NCBI GenBank assembly: GCA_964356335.1
Contig: CAYHHI010000025.1
Coordinates: 1 to 44,600 of the forward strand
From: CAYHHI01 sp964356335
GTDB taxonomy: Bacteria > Arandabacterota > Arandabacteria > Arandabacterales > Arandabacteraceae
DNA length: 44,600 nt
Reading direction: 5' to 3'
This document shows positions 1 to 6,172 of the stretch, piece after piece; within the stretch, counting starts at the first letter, position 1, and every line of letters begins with the position of its first letter. Below the pieces are notes generated by a model that saw nothing but the letters and a program-made list of their open reading frames with translations, was not told where the DNA came from and searched no databases. The position numbers and the translations under genes are program-made.

Positions 1-384
1 AAACATTAGCTTATTCTGCCCCAGAAACTGTCCAAACAATGGGGGGAAGCTCCCTTCTCATGTCTTTGCCTCCTGTGTCGACGTGGGAATGGTGCGACGG
101 CACCTATGGCGCACTCAGCCTCGTGCCCGCAAGGCACCTCGTAATCAATATCATTCTATCATGTGAACCAGTGAATGTCGATCAGTAACGCCCTGTTCGT
201 AGTTGCTGGTGCCAAGTGCGGTCCCCGGTGGTAGGTGGTGACATCTTGGCTCTTGCGGGTTCTGTTGATTACGTTTTGGTTTGCCTCTCTTCACCGGTCT
301 AATTCGTCCCCTTCATGGCACTGTTGTCTCCTTCATGTGGCAGGGAGGCAGCTCGGCGGCATTTGAATTGCCTCACGATCTAAG
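1..384. other. Intergenic left edge, no gene recognised
   Basis: No credible coding region or RNA gene is visible before the 5S-like element at 385. The only open frame, at 281-478, runs into the 5S-like sequence and has no ribosome binding site. A small hairpin (GTGCC/GGCAC, 123-137) is present. The motif at about 21-50, with a run of six G after CCAAACAAT, vaguely resembles the ends of some insertion sequences, but no transposase or partner end is in view. Confidence 0.5.
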
Positions 385-541
385 TCCGGCGGGGATAGCG
401 GAGGGGCCACACCCGTATCCATTCCGAACACGGAAGTTAAGCCCTCCAGCGTCGATGGTACTGCGGGTAACTGCATGAGTATCTGCCCGATTGACCACGC
501 CACTGCGTGGGGAACTGCGTGGGAGAGTAGGACGCCGCCGG
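385..541 (+). rRNA. rrf-like: 5S rRNA-like gene with an internal 42-nt insertion
   Basis: The core matches bacterial 5S rRNA in order: GCGGAGGGGCCACACC, CCATTCCGAACACGG, AGTTAAGCCCTCCAGCG, then GATGGTACTGC and GTGGGGAACTGCGTGGGAGA. The ends CCGGCGG (386-392) and CCGCCGG (535-541) can pair as helix I. Between GATGGTACTGC and GTGGGG about 42 extra bases (465-506) are inserted in the helix IV/V arm. They can fold, for example CCACGC/GCGTGG around a CACT loop at the right edge. ACTGC occurs at 460-464 and 502-506, flanking the insert like a short direct repeat. The insert makes the element about 157 nt against a usual ~117. A T-rich tract follows. No 23S lies upstream. It could be a functional 5S with an insertion, an orphan pseudogene, or a member of a dispersed repeat family. 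Confidence 0.7.
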
Positions 542-545
542 GTTT

Positions 546-1097
546 CTATTTTCTCCGTCGTTGGGCCTCGAGAAGCTTCTTGCGGATCTTCTCAAACTCG
601 GGGAGCTTGCCCTCGCCAGCAGACCACCTACGGATGTTCCTGAGGTTGACCGCGGTATTCTCGGTAACAAGAAGAGCCTGCTCCAGGCACTGCCTGTCGC
701 CCCAATGATAGTAAGCGGCCAGCCTGTCCTTGACACAGTCAGTCGGCGAGAGAAGCACCAGAGTGCCTGTAGGAAGTGCCATGTCTGACGTTTCAAGGAC
801 GGGTTCATTGCCCACGGCAAGCGGCCCGGCCAGAAAATCAAGGAAGAACGCGGTATCCGGATGCGTGAAGTACCGGCCGCTCTCAGTGAAGCCTATGGCT
901 GAAAGCACTTCTTTGAGACGCTTCTTGCTGGTCGGCACATTCTCGACGAAGTCAAGATCGTAGGATTGATAGCGATTCTGGGTATAGATCGACACGCAGG
1001 CGCCACCAGAAAGCACAGCCATGATTCCGTGCCTCCTCAGTTTCGAGGATACGTAAGCTGCAAGCTCCTTCAGTGACATTCTTCCTACAGATTTCAC
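546..1097 (-). CDS. MNT/AbiEii-like nucleotidyltransferase (toxin-antitoxin type)
   Basis: A 183-aa soluble protein with a nucleotidyltransferase-fold signature: the loop LSGGACVSIYTQ (about residues 30-41) followed by YDLDF (about 46-50), which resembles the G-G/S ... D-x-D active site of MNT/AbiEii-type enzymes. It follows a winged-helix gene on the same strand, whose stop overlaps its GTG start by 4 bp, so the two are probably translationally coupled. An in-frame ATG at 1079 with an AGGA just upstream is an alternative start. This layout (wHTH regulator then nucleotidyltransferase) is typical of AbiEi/AbiEii-like toxin-antitoxin modules. Which partner would be toxic is inference. The stop codon lies only 4 nt beyond the 3' end of the opposing 5S-like element, so the last codons are read from its T-rich tail. 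This suggests a junction. Confidence 0.65.
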   Translation of the reverse strand: MKSVGRMSLKELAAYVSSKLRRHGIMAVLSGGACVSIYTQNRYQSYDLDFVENVPTSKKRLKEVLSAIGFTESGRYFTHPDTAFFLDFLAGPLAVGNEPVLETSDMALPTGTLVLLSPTDCVKDRLAAYYHWGDRQCLEQALLVTENTAVNLRNIRRWSAGEGKLPEFEKIRKKLLEAQRRRK

Positions 1098-1423
1098 AGG
1101 GGCTTGCCCTTTCTTCTCGGTCTTCGCCGAGCCATCACGAGGTCCTTCCTATCCGCCGGAGGATAGAACTGAATCGCCCTCTCAAGAAGACCCTTGAGCT
1201 CCGCAAGGAATGGATACCGCGGGTTCAAGCCGAACAGCCTGGTTTTTCCCACCTGCCGGCTGTATAGCACACCTCCACGTTCTAGGCGATCAAGCTGTTT
1301 CTGGACCGGGTCAAGATCGGTCTTGAAGAAGCGTGCGATCTCTCTCGCATAACCGTCAGGCCGACCGTAGAGGTAGAGAAGGATTCTCTCCTTGTTCTTG
1401 GATCCCAGCAAGGGTTCTAGCAT
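1094..1423 (-). CDS. Winged-helix transcriptional regulator, probable antitoxin
   Basis: A 109-aa ArsR/MarR-like winged-helix protein. The N-terminal half (MLEPLLGSKNKERILLYLY, then AREIARFFKTDLDPVQKQLD and a wing GGVLYSRQVGKTRLFGLNP) matches the pattern of small DNA-binding regulators paired with nucleotidyltransferases. A TTG codon at 1438 would give a longer protein, but GGAGGT at 1430-1435 sits 6 nt before the ATG at 1421-1423, so that ATG is preferred. The C-terminus is strongly basic. The stop overlaps the next gene's GTG start. A perfect 18-bp palindrome lies directly upstream (1440-1457), as expected for an autoregulated toxin-antitoxin operon. Autoregulation is inference. Confidence 0.7.
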   Translation of the reverse strand: MLEPLLGSKNKERILLYLYGRPDGYAREIARFFKTDLDPVQKQLDRLERGGVLYSRQVGKTRLFGLNPRYPFLAELKGLLERAIQFYPPADRKDLVMARRRPRRKGKPL

Positions 1424-1439
1424 GATCGTGACCTCCAAT

Positions 1440-1468
1440 ATAGGTCATATGACCTATTGATTAGGTCA
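1440..1468. promoter_or_regulatory. Palindromic operator upstream of the wHTH/nucleotidyltransferase pair
   Basis: ATAGGTCATATGACCTAT at 1440-1457 is a perfect 18-bp palindrome. The half-site TGACCTA (1450-1456) pairs again with TAGGTCA (1462-1468), giving three alternating half-sites. It lies immediately 5' of the ribosome binding site of the minus-strand regulator gene, the usual place for autorepression. Confidence 0.6.
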
Positions 1469-1581
1469 ATATAGAAGATCGCCACGAGCTCTTCAAGCGG
1501 ATTCTTGCAGATTCAAAGGAGGTGGCCGCGCACGGGCACGAGATCGCTCGGTCGGGCGAGCTGTGGGTCGTCTGGAAGGGT
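1465..1581 (+). pseudogene. Possible C-terminal coding remnant
   Basis: From 1465 the + strand reads an open, charged, codon-like stretch (ending ... SGELWVVWKGGGT then TGA) with no start codon or ribosome binding site. It runs straight into the 23S-like segment at about 1583. It looks like the tail of a lost gene fused to rRNA debris, but it is short and could be chance. I do not recognise a family. Confidence 0.2.
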
Positions 1582-1582
1582 G

Positions 1583-1657
1583 GCGGTACGTGAGTTGGGT
1601 TTGGAACGTCGTGAGACAGTTCGGTCCTTATCTGCCGTGGGCGTAGGATATGATGAG
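1583..1657 (+). pseudogene. 23S rRNA fragment (domain V/VI boundary)
   Basis: The segment GGTACGTGAGTTGGGTTTGG, then AACGTCGTGAGACAGTTCGG, then ATCTGCCGTGGGCGTAGGA matches the nearly universal 23S rRNA sequence just before the sarcin-ricin loop. It stops before the loop itself, and no other 23S sequence is visible. The sequence passes within a few bases into the 3' half of a 5S rRNA, so about the last 250 nt of 23S, the spacer and the 5' half of 5S are missing. This is a deletion scar or a carried fragment of an rRNA operon, not a working gene. Confidence 0.85.
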
Positions 1658-1709
1658 TGAAGCCCTCCAGCGCCGAGGGTACTGCGTGGGAGAGTAGAAC
1701 GCCGCCGGA
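1658..1709 (+). pseudogene. 5S rRNA 3'-half fragment with internal deletion
   Basis: AAGCCCTCCAGCGCCGAGGG followed by TACTGCGTGGGAGAGTAGAA and CGCCGCCGGA matches the 3' half of the 5S-like elements at 385 and 4028. It has lost one copy of the ACTGCGTGGG repeat (about 12 nt), a deletion easily explained by slippage between those repeats. It is fused directly to the 23S fragment and followed by the same T-rich tail (ATTTTTGTTTTC). Confidence 0.85.
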
Positions 1710-1740
1710 TTTTTGTTTTCCGGGCAAAGGTGAGCTGGGT

Positions 1741-1914
1741 CTAGAATTTTCGCGAGGCTCTTGCGATAGTGCGGATCTCCTCGGCGATCCTCTGCATGTG
1801 CGTGACAATCTGGACCTTCTCTTCCATGGTCAGCCTTGCCAGAGCACGCCGCCTCTGTTCCTTGGCGCGGAAGACTTGCTTGGCGAGCTTCCGGGCTTCT
1901 TTATTCCTTGCCAT
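1741..1914 (-). CDS. 57-aa basic helical protein, antitoxin-like
   Basis: A 57-residue protein starting MARNKEARKLAKQVFRAKEQ with a centre of LTMEEKVQIVTHMQ and ending RTIARASRKF. The ATG is at 1912-1914 and the stop at 1741-1743. It is short, highly charged, predicted helical and resembles the small RAK/EEK-type proteins found next to nucleotidyltransferase-like genes. Its start overlaps the end of the 68-aa gene upstream by 14 bp. A frameshifted relative lies at 12236-12385, and conservation of sequence between the copies supports it as a real gene. Antitoxin function is inference. Confidence 0.6.
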   Translation of the reverse strand: MARNKEARKLAKQVFRAKEQRRRALARLTMEEKVQIVTHMQRIAEEIRTIARASRKF

Positions 1915-2107
1915 GTAGGCTCCTCCTCAGGGCCACCCAGCGGTCCGTTAGATCATGTCTGCTCAGGATCTCATCAAGGTACTCGTGGTCTATCTTTGCA
2001 TGGTCAAGCACTTCCGCGATTCGGGCGAACAGCACTCTGGCCGTTTCCCACGAGACTCTCGGAATTATCTGAGCAACAAGCCCCTTGATGATTCTACTGA
2101 ATATCAC
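1901..2107 (-). CDS. 68-aa protein, possibly the truncated end of a larger partner
   Basis: The frame encodes LVAQIIPRVSWETARVLFAR, then VAEVLDHAKIDHEYLD-like helical sequence ending RRSLHGKE (in sequence IAEVLDHAKIDHEYLDEIL). The only start is GTG at 2105-2107 without a clear ribosome binding site. It looks like a helical C-terminal segment rather than a complete protein. The upstream DNA on this strand belongs to the opposing pRiA4b-family gene's leader, so a larger gene may have been cut here. It is coupled to the 57-aa gene downstream by a 14-bp overlap. I do not recognise the family with confidence. Confidence 0.45.
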   Translation of the reverse strand: MIFSRIIKGLVAQIIPRVSWETARVLFARIAEVLDHAKIDHEYLDEILSRHDLTDRWVALRRSLHGKE

Positions 2108-2281
2108 ATAATGAGAACAGCGTCAACTTGCCGTTTCATCGCGCAGCACCGGGCCATGGGTTGCCACAAGTGGCGAAGTACCCGTGACGGCGCCGTTGAC
2201 GCGCGGGATCGTCTCTGGTATCTTCTGATCTCAGATCCCATGTCCTGGCTCCTGGGAGGCCGGATTGACGGTAGCATATCC

Positions 2282-3769
2282 ATGAATCGAGATTGGTTCA
2301 ACCAGATCGCGAGAAGTTTCGGAGGCAAGGACTTCGATGGGCTTGAGCCTGCCGACGTGTTTGACCTCATGTTCCACCTGCACGATCCCAGGAAATCCCC
2401 GATAGTGCTCAATCCGTCCGCTGATGAGGAACTTATCAAAGGGGTCCCGCTTTATCGCAACTCGGTCTTGTTTCTTGAGGCCATAGCGGAACACGAACCG
2501 GTGAGGCTTACTGCGACCAGTAACCTGCCGCTGGCAATGTGTAGAATGCTTGTCGCAGGGGGTGTGGCCCGGGAGGGCGAATGGCCTCCCGATGATTACC
2601 CTATACACAGCGAACTCGACCGGCCCTATCTTCACGTCATAAACACGATAACCAACCTTGCCGGTCTCACGCGGAAGCAACACGGCAAGATGACGGTCAC
2701 GAAGAAGTGCAGGAACGATCTCCGGAAGGGGGCCGCCACTGCAATCTATACGCGGCTTCTTAGGACCTACATGAGAAGATTCAGTTGGGCCTACGAGGAC
2801 TGCTGGCCCGCCGAGCCTCTCATACAGAGCCTGGCAGGGTACTCGATTTACCTGGTACACAAGTACGGAGCGGAATCTCGGCCCACGAGATTCTACGCAG
2901 ACGGGTTCCTTCATGCCTTTCCCCATGCCAAGCGAGCTTTCGCCGCGAGGCAAGGTTCATTGCCCGAGGAGGAATTTTGGCAATGCTACTCGTTGAGGAC
3001 TTTCGAGAGATTCCTGTGCAGGTTCGGACTTGCGGAGATCCAGAGGGACGATGAGTGGAGACCTACGACGGAGACGGTGAAACGGACTGGTCTCTTCGAT
3101 GATCTTGTCAAGTGGCGGCGTGGCGCTGCCGCAGGCGGCAGCCGGGGCCCTGCGGCCAGGCGGAAGGGGAAGGGCCTTGACCACGTCCTTCAGTTCAAGA
3201 TCACGCTGTGTCGTGCAAGACCTCCCATATGGCGGCGAATACAGGTACCGGCCAACTACACGTTCTGGGACCTCCACGTGGCTATCCAGGACGCCATGGG
3301 ATGGTCCGATTCCCATCTGCATGAGTTCGTGATTCACAATCCCGAGACCGGGATAGATGCCCGGATAGGAATACCTGATGACGAGTTCAGTTTTGGGGAG
3401 CGGATTCTTGCGGGGTGGAAGCATCGGGTTGCGGATTGGTTCACGCAGGAGAACCATGCCGCGGACTACGACTACGACTTCGGAGACGGCTGGGAGCACA
3501 AAGTAAGATTCGAGGGAGTACTGCCGCGAGACAAAGCGACCGAATATCCGGTCTGCCTGGATGGGGAGCGAGCGTGCCCCCCCGAGGACGTCGGTGGAAT
3601 CGATGGATATGCCGAGCTTCTACGGGCCATCAGTGATCCGGCCCACGATGAGCACGATGAGATGCTTCAGTGGGTGGGAGGCGAGTTTGATCCGGAGCAC
3701 TTCAACCCAACAGAAGTGTCTTTCGATGATCCCGAAGACCGCAGACAGGCCATGCTGTTCGACTTCTGA
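2282..3769 (+). CDS. Plasmid pRiA4b ORF-3 family protein with extra N-terminal domain
   Basis: A 495-aa protein with two parts. Residues ~1-290 hold a domain starting MNRDWFNQIARSFGGKDFDG with a helix-turn-helix-like segment near VRLTATSNLPLAMCRMLV. Residues ~300-495 match the pRiA4b ORF-3 (IS1096 TnpR-like) domain: PIWRRIQVPANYTFWDLHVA, DAMGWSDSHLHEF, YDYDFGDGWEHKV, CPPEDVGGIDGY and the C-terminal EFDPEHFNPTEV. The molecular role of this family is unknown. The open frame extends back to 1955, but that part overlaps the minus-strand small genes and is not protein-like. ATG 2282 begins the conserved N-terminus. ATG 2240 is an alternative, and a GGAGG lies about 23 nt before 2282. No transposase is adjacent. 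Confidence 0.75.
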   Translation: MNRDWFNQIARSFGGKDFDGLEPADVFDLMFHLHDPRKSPIVLNPSADEELIKGVPLYRNSVLFLEAIAEHEPVRLTATSNLPLAMCRMLVAGGVAREGEWPPDDYPIHSELDRPYLHVINTITNLAGLTRKQHGKMTVTKKCRNDLRKGAATAIYTRLLRTYMRRFSWAYEDCWPAEPLIQSLAGYSIYLVHKYGAESRPTRFYADGFLHAFPHAKRAFAARQGSLPEEEFWQCYSLRTFERFLCRFGLAEIQRDDEWRPTTETVKRTGLFDDLVKWRRGAAAGGSRGPAARRKGKGLDHVLQFKITLCRARPPIWRRIQVPANYTFWDLHVAIQDAMGWSDSHLHEFVIHNPETGIDARIGIPDDEFSFGERILAGWKHRVADWFTQENHAADYDYDFGDGWEHKVRFEGVLPRDKATEYPVCLDGERACPPEDVGGIDGYAELLRAISDPAHDEHDEMLQWVGGEFDPEHFNPTEVSFDDPEDRRQAMLFDF

Positions 3770-4027
3770 GATGCTGCGGACAATCGTGTTCTGAGTGCCC
3801 AGAACCCCGACCAGGCACCCTGGAGATACTGCTGGCTGGCCTTGTGGGCTGGTACCTGTTTCGCGAATAGGCTCACAAGGCAGGCCAGCCGCAGTTGAAT
3901 AGGCCTTACCGCGCGTGAGGCGAGATTAAATCCGTTGGCCCCCAATGCCTTCCCCCGAGCCACTTGGGGAACGGGTGGCGGGTTGCCGGAAGAATGGTAA
4001 CAACTAAGTATTGAAGTGCGAGTAAAG
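3770..4027. repeat. Intergenic with a long imperfect inverted repeat (3832-3888)
   Basis: No gene is seen between the pRiA4b-family stop and the third 5S-like element. CTGGCTGGCCTTGTG (3832-3846) and CACAAGGCAGGCCAG (3874-3888) form a 13/15 stem with a 27-nt loop, which may act in transcript ending or be the end of a small mobile repeat. No T-run follows. Confidence 0.45.
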
Positions 4028-4252
4028 TCCGGTGGTAATCGCGGAGGGGCCACACTCGCTCGCGCATCCGTGCGCTCCATAGGGCGTTTCCTCTCTGGGG
4101 GTTCGCTGGCGCGAACCTGTCACCTCCGTCAGCATTCCTGCTGACACGGGGGAAGTACCTCCCCCCGTATCCATTCCGAACACGGGAGTTAAGCCCTCCA
4201 GCGTCGATGGTACTGCGTGGGGAACTGCATGGGAGAGCAGAACGTCGCCGGA
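4028..4252 (+). rRNA. rrf-like: 5S rRNA-like gene with a ~109-nt hairpin-rich insertion
   Basis: The flanking halves are well-preserved 5S: CCGGTGGTAATCGCGGAGGG and GCCACAC on the left, CCGTATCCATTCCGAACACG and AGTTAAGCCCTCCAGCG, then GATGGTACTGCGTGGGGAAC and GGGAGAGCAGAACG on the right. CCGGTGG at the 5' end can pair with TCGCCGG at the 3' end as helix I, allowing G-U pairs. About 109 nt (4056-4164) separate the helix II 5' strand from the helix III 5' strand. The rest of the 5S is uninterrupted, unlike the copies at 385 and 1658. A U-rich tail ATTTTTGTTT follows and may serve as a terminator. It may be a functional 5S with an intervening sequence, as known in Halococcus morrhuae, or a pseudogene. 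No 23S is adjacent. Confidence 0.7.
4056..4164 (+). other. Insertion inside the 5S-like gene: chain of short hairpins
   Basis: The insert contains GCGCA-TCCG-TGCGC, GGTTCGC-TGGC-GCGAACC, GTCAGCA-TTCC-TGCTGAC and, at its right edge, GGGGGA-AGTACC-TCCCCC. Three of the four loops are exactly 4 nt. This regular series of independent stems is unlikely in random sequence and suggests a selected RNA fold or a compact hairpin repeat that entered the 5S gene. Confidence 0.6.
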
Positions 4253-4745
4253 TTTTTGTTTCTAGTAGAGACCAGATTGCAGGTGGTCTCCGCTATGGGG
4301 ATTGCGCTATCCAGAACGCATGGCTCGTACCGAGTAGTGGCAGACAATGCCGACGCTGCTTTGAGCGGTCATTATAAGCTCCCGGCATTATAATAATATG
4401 ATATAAGCTCGGGAGCTTGTTTGGCGGCGTTATAACCCCCTGGGCTTAAAACGCAAGCTTTTTGTCCTGGGGGTGCAGGGGTGGTGGACTTGACGGAGGC
4501 AGTGACGCTCGCTGTGTGGGGCACACCGCCACGTCGGGGGCGATGGTAATTGTCATCTCATCGCGGCCGGCACTTCCCCTGGAGTAACATCTCCATTTCG
4601 CCGGAAGCACGGGAGTCTCATCCTGCCCCGGCAGCCCGGGCCAGCTCCAAGAAACACGAGATCCTTCGCCCCTTCCATGAGCGGTGCGCGGCATGGCCAG
4701 GCTGGCTTGACTTTCCTGACCTGGAGGTATATGTTGACTGTTGGC
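4253..4745. other. Intergenic upstream of glutamate dehydrogenase, with inverted repeat
   Basis: No protein-like frame is supported. AAGCTCCCG (4376-4384) pairs perfectly with CGGGAGCTT (4410-4418) around an AT-rich 25-nt loop that contains a second TATAAGCTC, so the same motif is both inverted and directly repeated. The remaining sequence is G/C-rich and featureless to my reading. The + strand frame from 4550 is in phase with gdhA but has no start signal. Confidence 0.4.
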
Positions 4746-4774
4746 TTGACGTATCAGACCACGTATCAGATAAG
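4746..4774 (+). promoter_or_regulatory. Probable sigma-70-type promoter of gdhA
   Basis: TTGACG (4746-4751), 17-nt spacer, GATAAG (4769-4774). The expected start of transcription would be about 7 nt downstream, leaving a short leader with the AAGGA ribosome binding site. The motif CGTATCAGA occurs twice (4750-4758 and 4762-4770), directly repeated within the spacer at 12-bp spacing, and could be a regulator site. Confidence 0.5.
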
Positions 4775-4795
4775 ACTCAAGAAAGGACGGGCTTA

Positions 4796-6082
4796 ATGGC
4801 AGATAAGTCCTACAACGCCTTCCAGATGGCGCAATCTCAGTTCGACCGGGTCGCCGATCTACTGGGTCTCGACGCGGCCACGAGAGATCTCCTCAGGACC
4901 AACCTTCGCGAATATCACATGAGCATCCCCGTAAAGATGGATGACGGGACCACCAAGATATTCCGCGGCTTCAGGGTTCAGCACAACGACGCCCGGGGAC
5001 CGGCCAAAGGCGGTGTCCGCTTCCACCCGATGGAGACAATCGATACGGTCAGGGCCCTCGCGATGTGGATGACCTGGAAGACCGCAGTGGTCGATATTCC
5101 CCTGGGTGGTGGTAAGGGGGGCGTGGTTTGCGATCCGCACAATCTCAGCATGCGGGAGCAGGAGCTGATCTGCCGGGGTTGGATCAGGCAGATCGCGCGG
5201 GACGTGGGGCCGCTGCGTGATGTGCCTGCGCCCGACGTTATGACGAGCGCCCAGCATATGCTTTGGATGCTCGATGAATTCGAGGTAATTCATGGCGAGC
5301 GCCAGCCCGGGTTTATCACGGGAAAGCCGGTTGGTATGGGTGGCTCGCTAGGCCGTACCGAGGCCACGGGCTTCGGATTGGTCTTCACCCTGCGCGAGGC
5401 CCTGAAGGGGCTCAACATCCCTCCGGGAGACACTACGACCAGCGTGCAAGGATTCGGAAACGTCGCTCAGTACGCCATCGAGCTCTACCAGCAGATATGG
5501 GGCAAGGTGGTCTGCGTCTCCTGCTGGGACCAAGCGGATCAGACCTCCTACAGCTTCCGGAAGAAGGATGGCATCGATCCCAATGCGCTTCGGGGCATCA
5601 CGGACCGATTCGGGGGCATCGACAAGGCAAAGGCGAAGAGCCTTGGATATGAAGTGCTCCCTGGGGATTCGTGGATCGAGCAGGAAGTCGACATTCTCAT
5701 CCCAGCGGCGCTGGAAAACCAGATCACGAAGGAGAACGTCGCCAAGATGAGTTCACGCGTGAAGATCATCGCGGAGGGCGCCAACGGGCCGACCAGTCCC
5801 GAGGCTGACAAGGTCATTCATGAACGCGGAATTTTCATGATTCCCGACCTTCTGGCGAACGCCGGGGGTGTGACCTGCAGCTACTTCGAGCAGGTGCAGA
5901 GCAACATGAACTACTTCTGGGATAAAGACGAGGTCCTCGGCAAGCTGGACACCAAGATGACGTCTGCCTTTGACGCCGTGAGCGATCTCGCGAAGAAGCG
6001 GAATCTCTACATGCGAGACGCGGCATATGTGATCGCCGTCGGGCGCGTTGCCCAGGCGTGCAAGGATCGGGGCTGGGTCTAG
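4796..6082 (+). CDS. gdhA: Glutamate dehydrogenase
   Basis: A 428-aa Glu/Leu/Phe/Val dehydrogenase that interconverts glutamate and 2-oxoglutarate plus ammonium, using NAD or NADP, in the cytoplasm. The conserved lysines are K95 (TWKTAVVDIP) and catalytic K107 (LGGGKGGV), 12 residues apart as in known GDHs, with D147 in PAPDVMTS 40 residues further. KGGVRFHP precedes them. The Rossmann motif VQGFGNVAQYA lies at about 220-230, and LIPAALENQI, IAEGANGPTSPEAD and PDLLANAGGVTCSYFE follow in the expected order. Start ATG 4796 is preceded by AAAGGA with about 8-nt spacing. The open frame upstream is not protein-like. Coenzyme choice cannot be read with certainty. Two ATP-grasp genes follow on the same strand after a gap of about 90-140 nt and may be co-transcribed. 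Confidence 0.95.
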   Translation: MADKSYNAFQMAQSQFDRVADLLGLDAATRDLLRTNLREYHMSIPVKMDDGTTKIFRGFRVQHNDARGPAKGGVRFHPMETIDTVRALAMWMTWKTAVVDIPLGGGKGGVVCDPHNLSMREQELICRGWIRQIARDVGPLRDVPAPDVMTSAQHMLWMLDEFEVIHGERQPGFITGKPVGMGGSLGRTEATGFGLVFTLREALKGLNIPPGDTTTSVQGFGNVAQYAIELYQQIWGKVVCVSCWDQADQTSYSFRKKDGIDPNALRGITDRFGGIDKAKAKSLGYEVLPGDSWIEQEVDILIPAALENQITKENVAKMSSRVKIIAEGANGPTSPEADKVIHERGIFMIPDLLANAGGVTCSYFEQVQSNMNYFWDKDEVLGKLDTKMTSAFDAVSDLAKKRNLYMRDAAYVIAVGRVAQACKDRGWV

Positions 6083-6172
6083 GAGCATAAACCGTTCGCC
6101 GACATTCGCCCGGATGCCCGAGTCAACGGGGCTGGCGCCACCGCTTCCATGTGAGATGGGGCGGCTGAACGA

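Noticed and set aside
1..60. Sequence near 21-50 resembling an insertion-sequence end
   Set aside because: No transposase, no matching inverted end and no target duplication are visible in the window.
1955..2281. N-terminal extension of the pRiA4b-family protein to 1955
   Set aside because: It overlaps the two minus-strand small genes and has no protein-like pattern. Conserved sequence starts near 2282.
1583..4252. A working rRNA operon
   Set aside because: Only a 23S fragment and 5S-like copies are present. No 16S, no full 23S and no tRNA spacer are seen.
4258..4795. Riboswitch or leader RNA upstream of gdhA
   Set aside because: The inverted repeat at 4376-4418 lies far upstream of the predicted promoter, and I recognise no riboswitch core.
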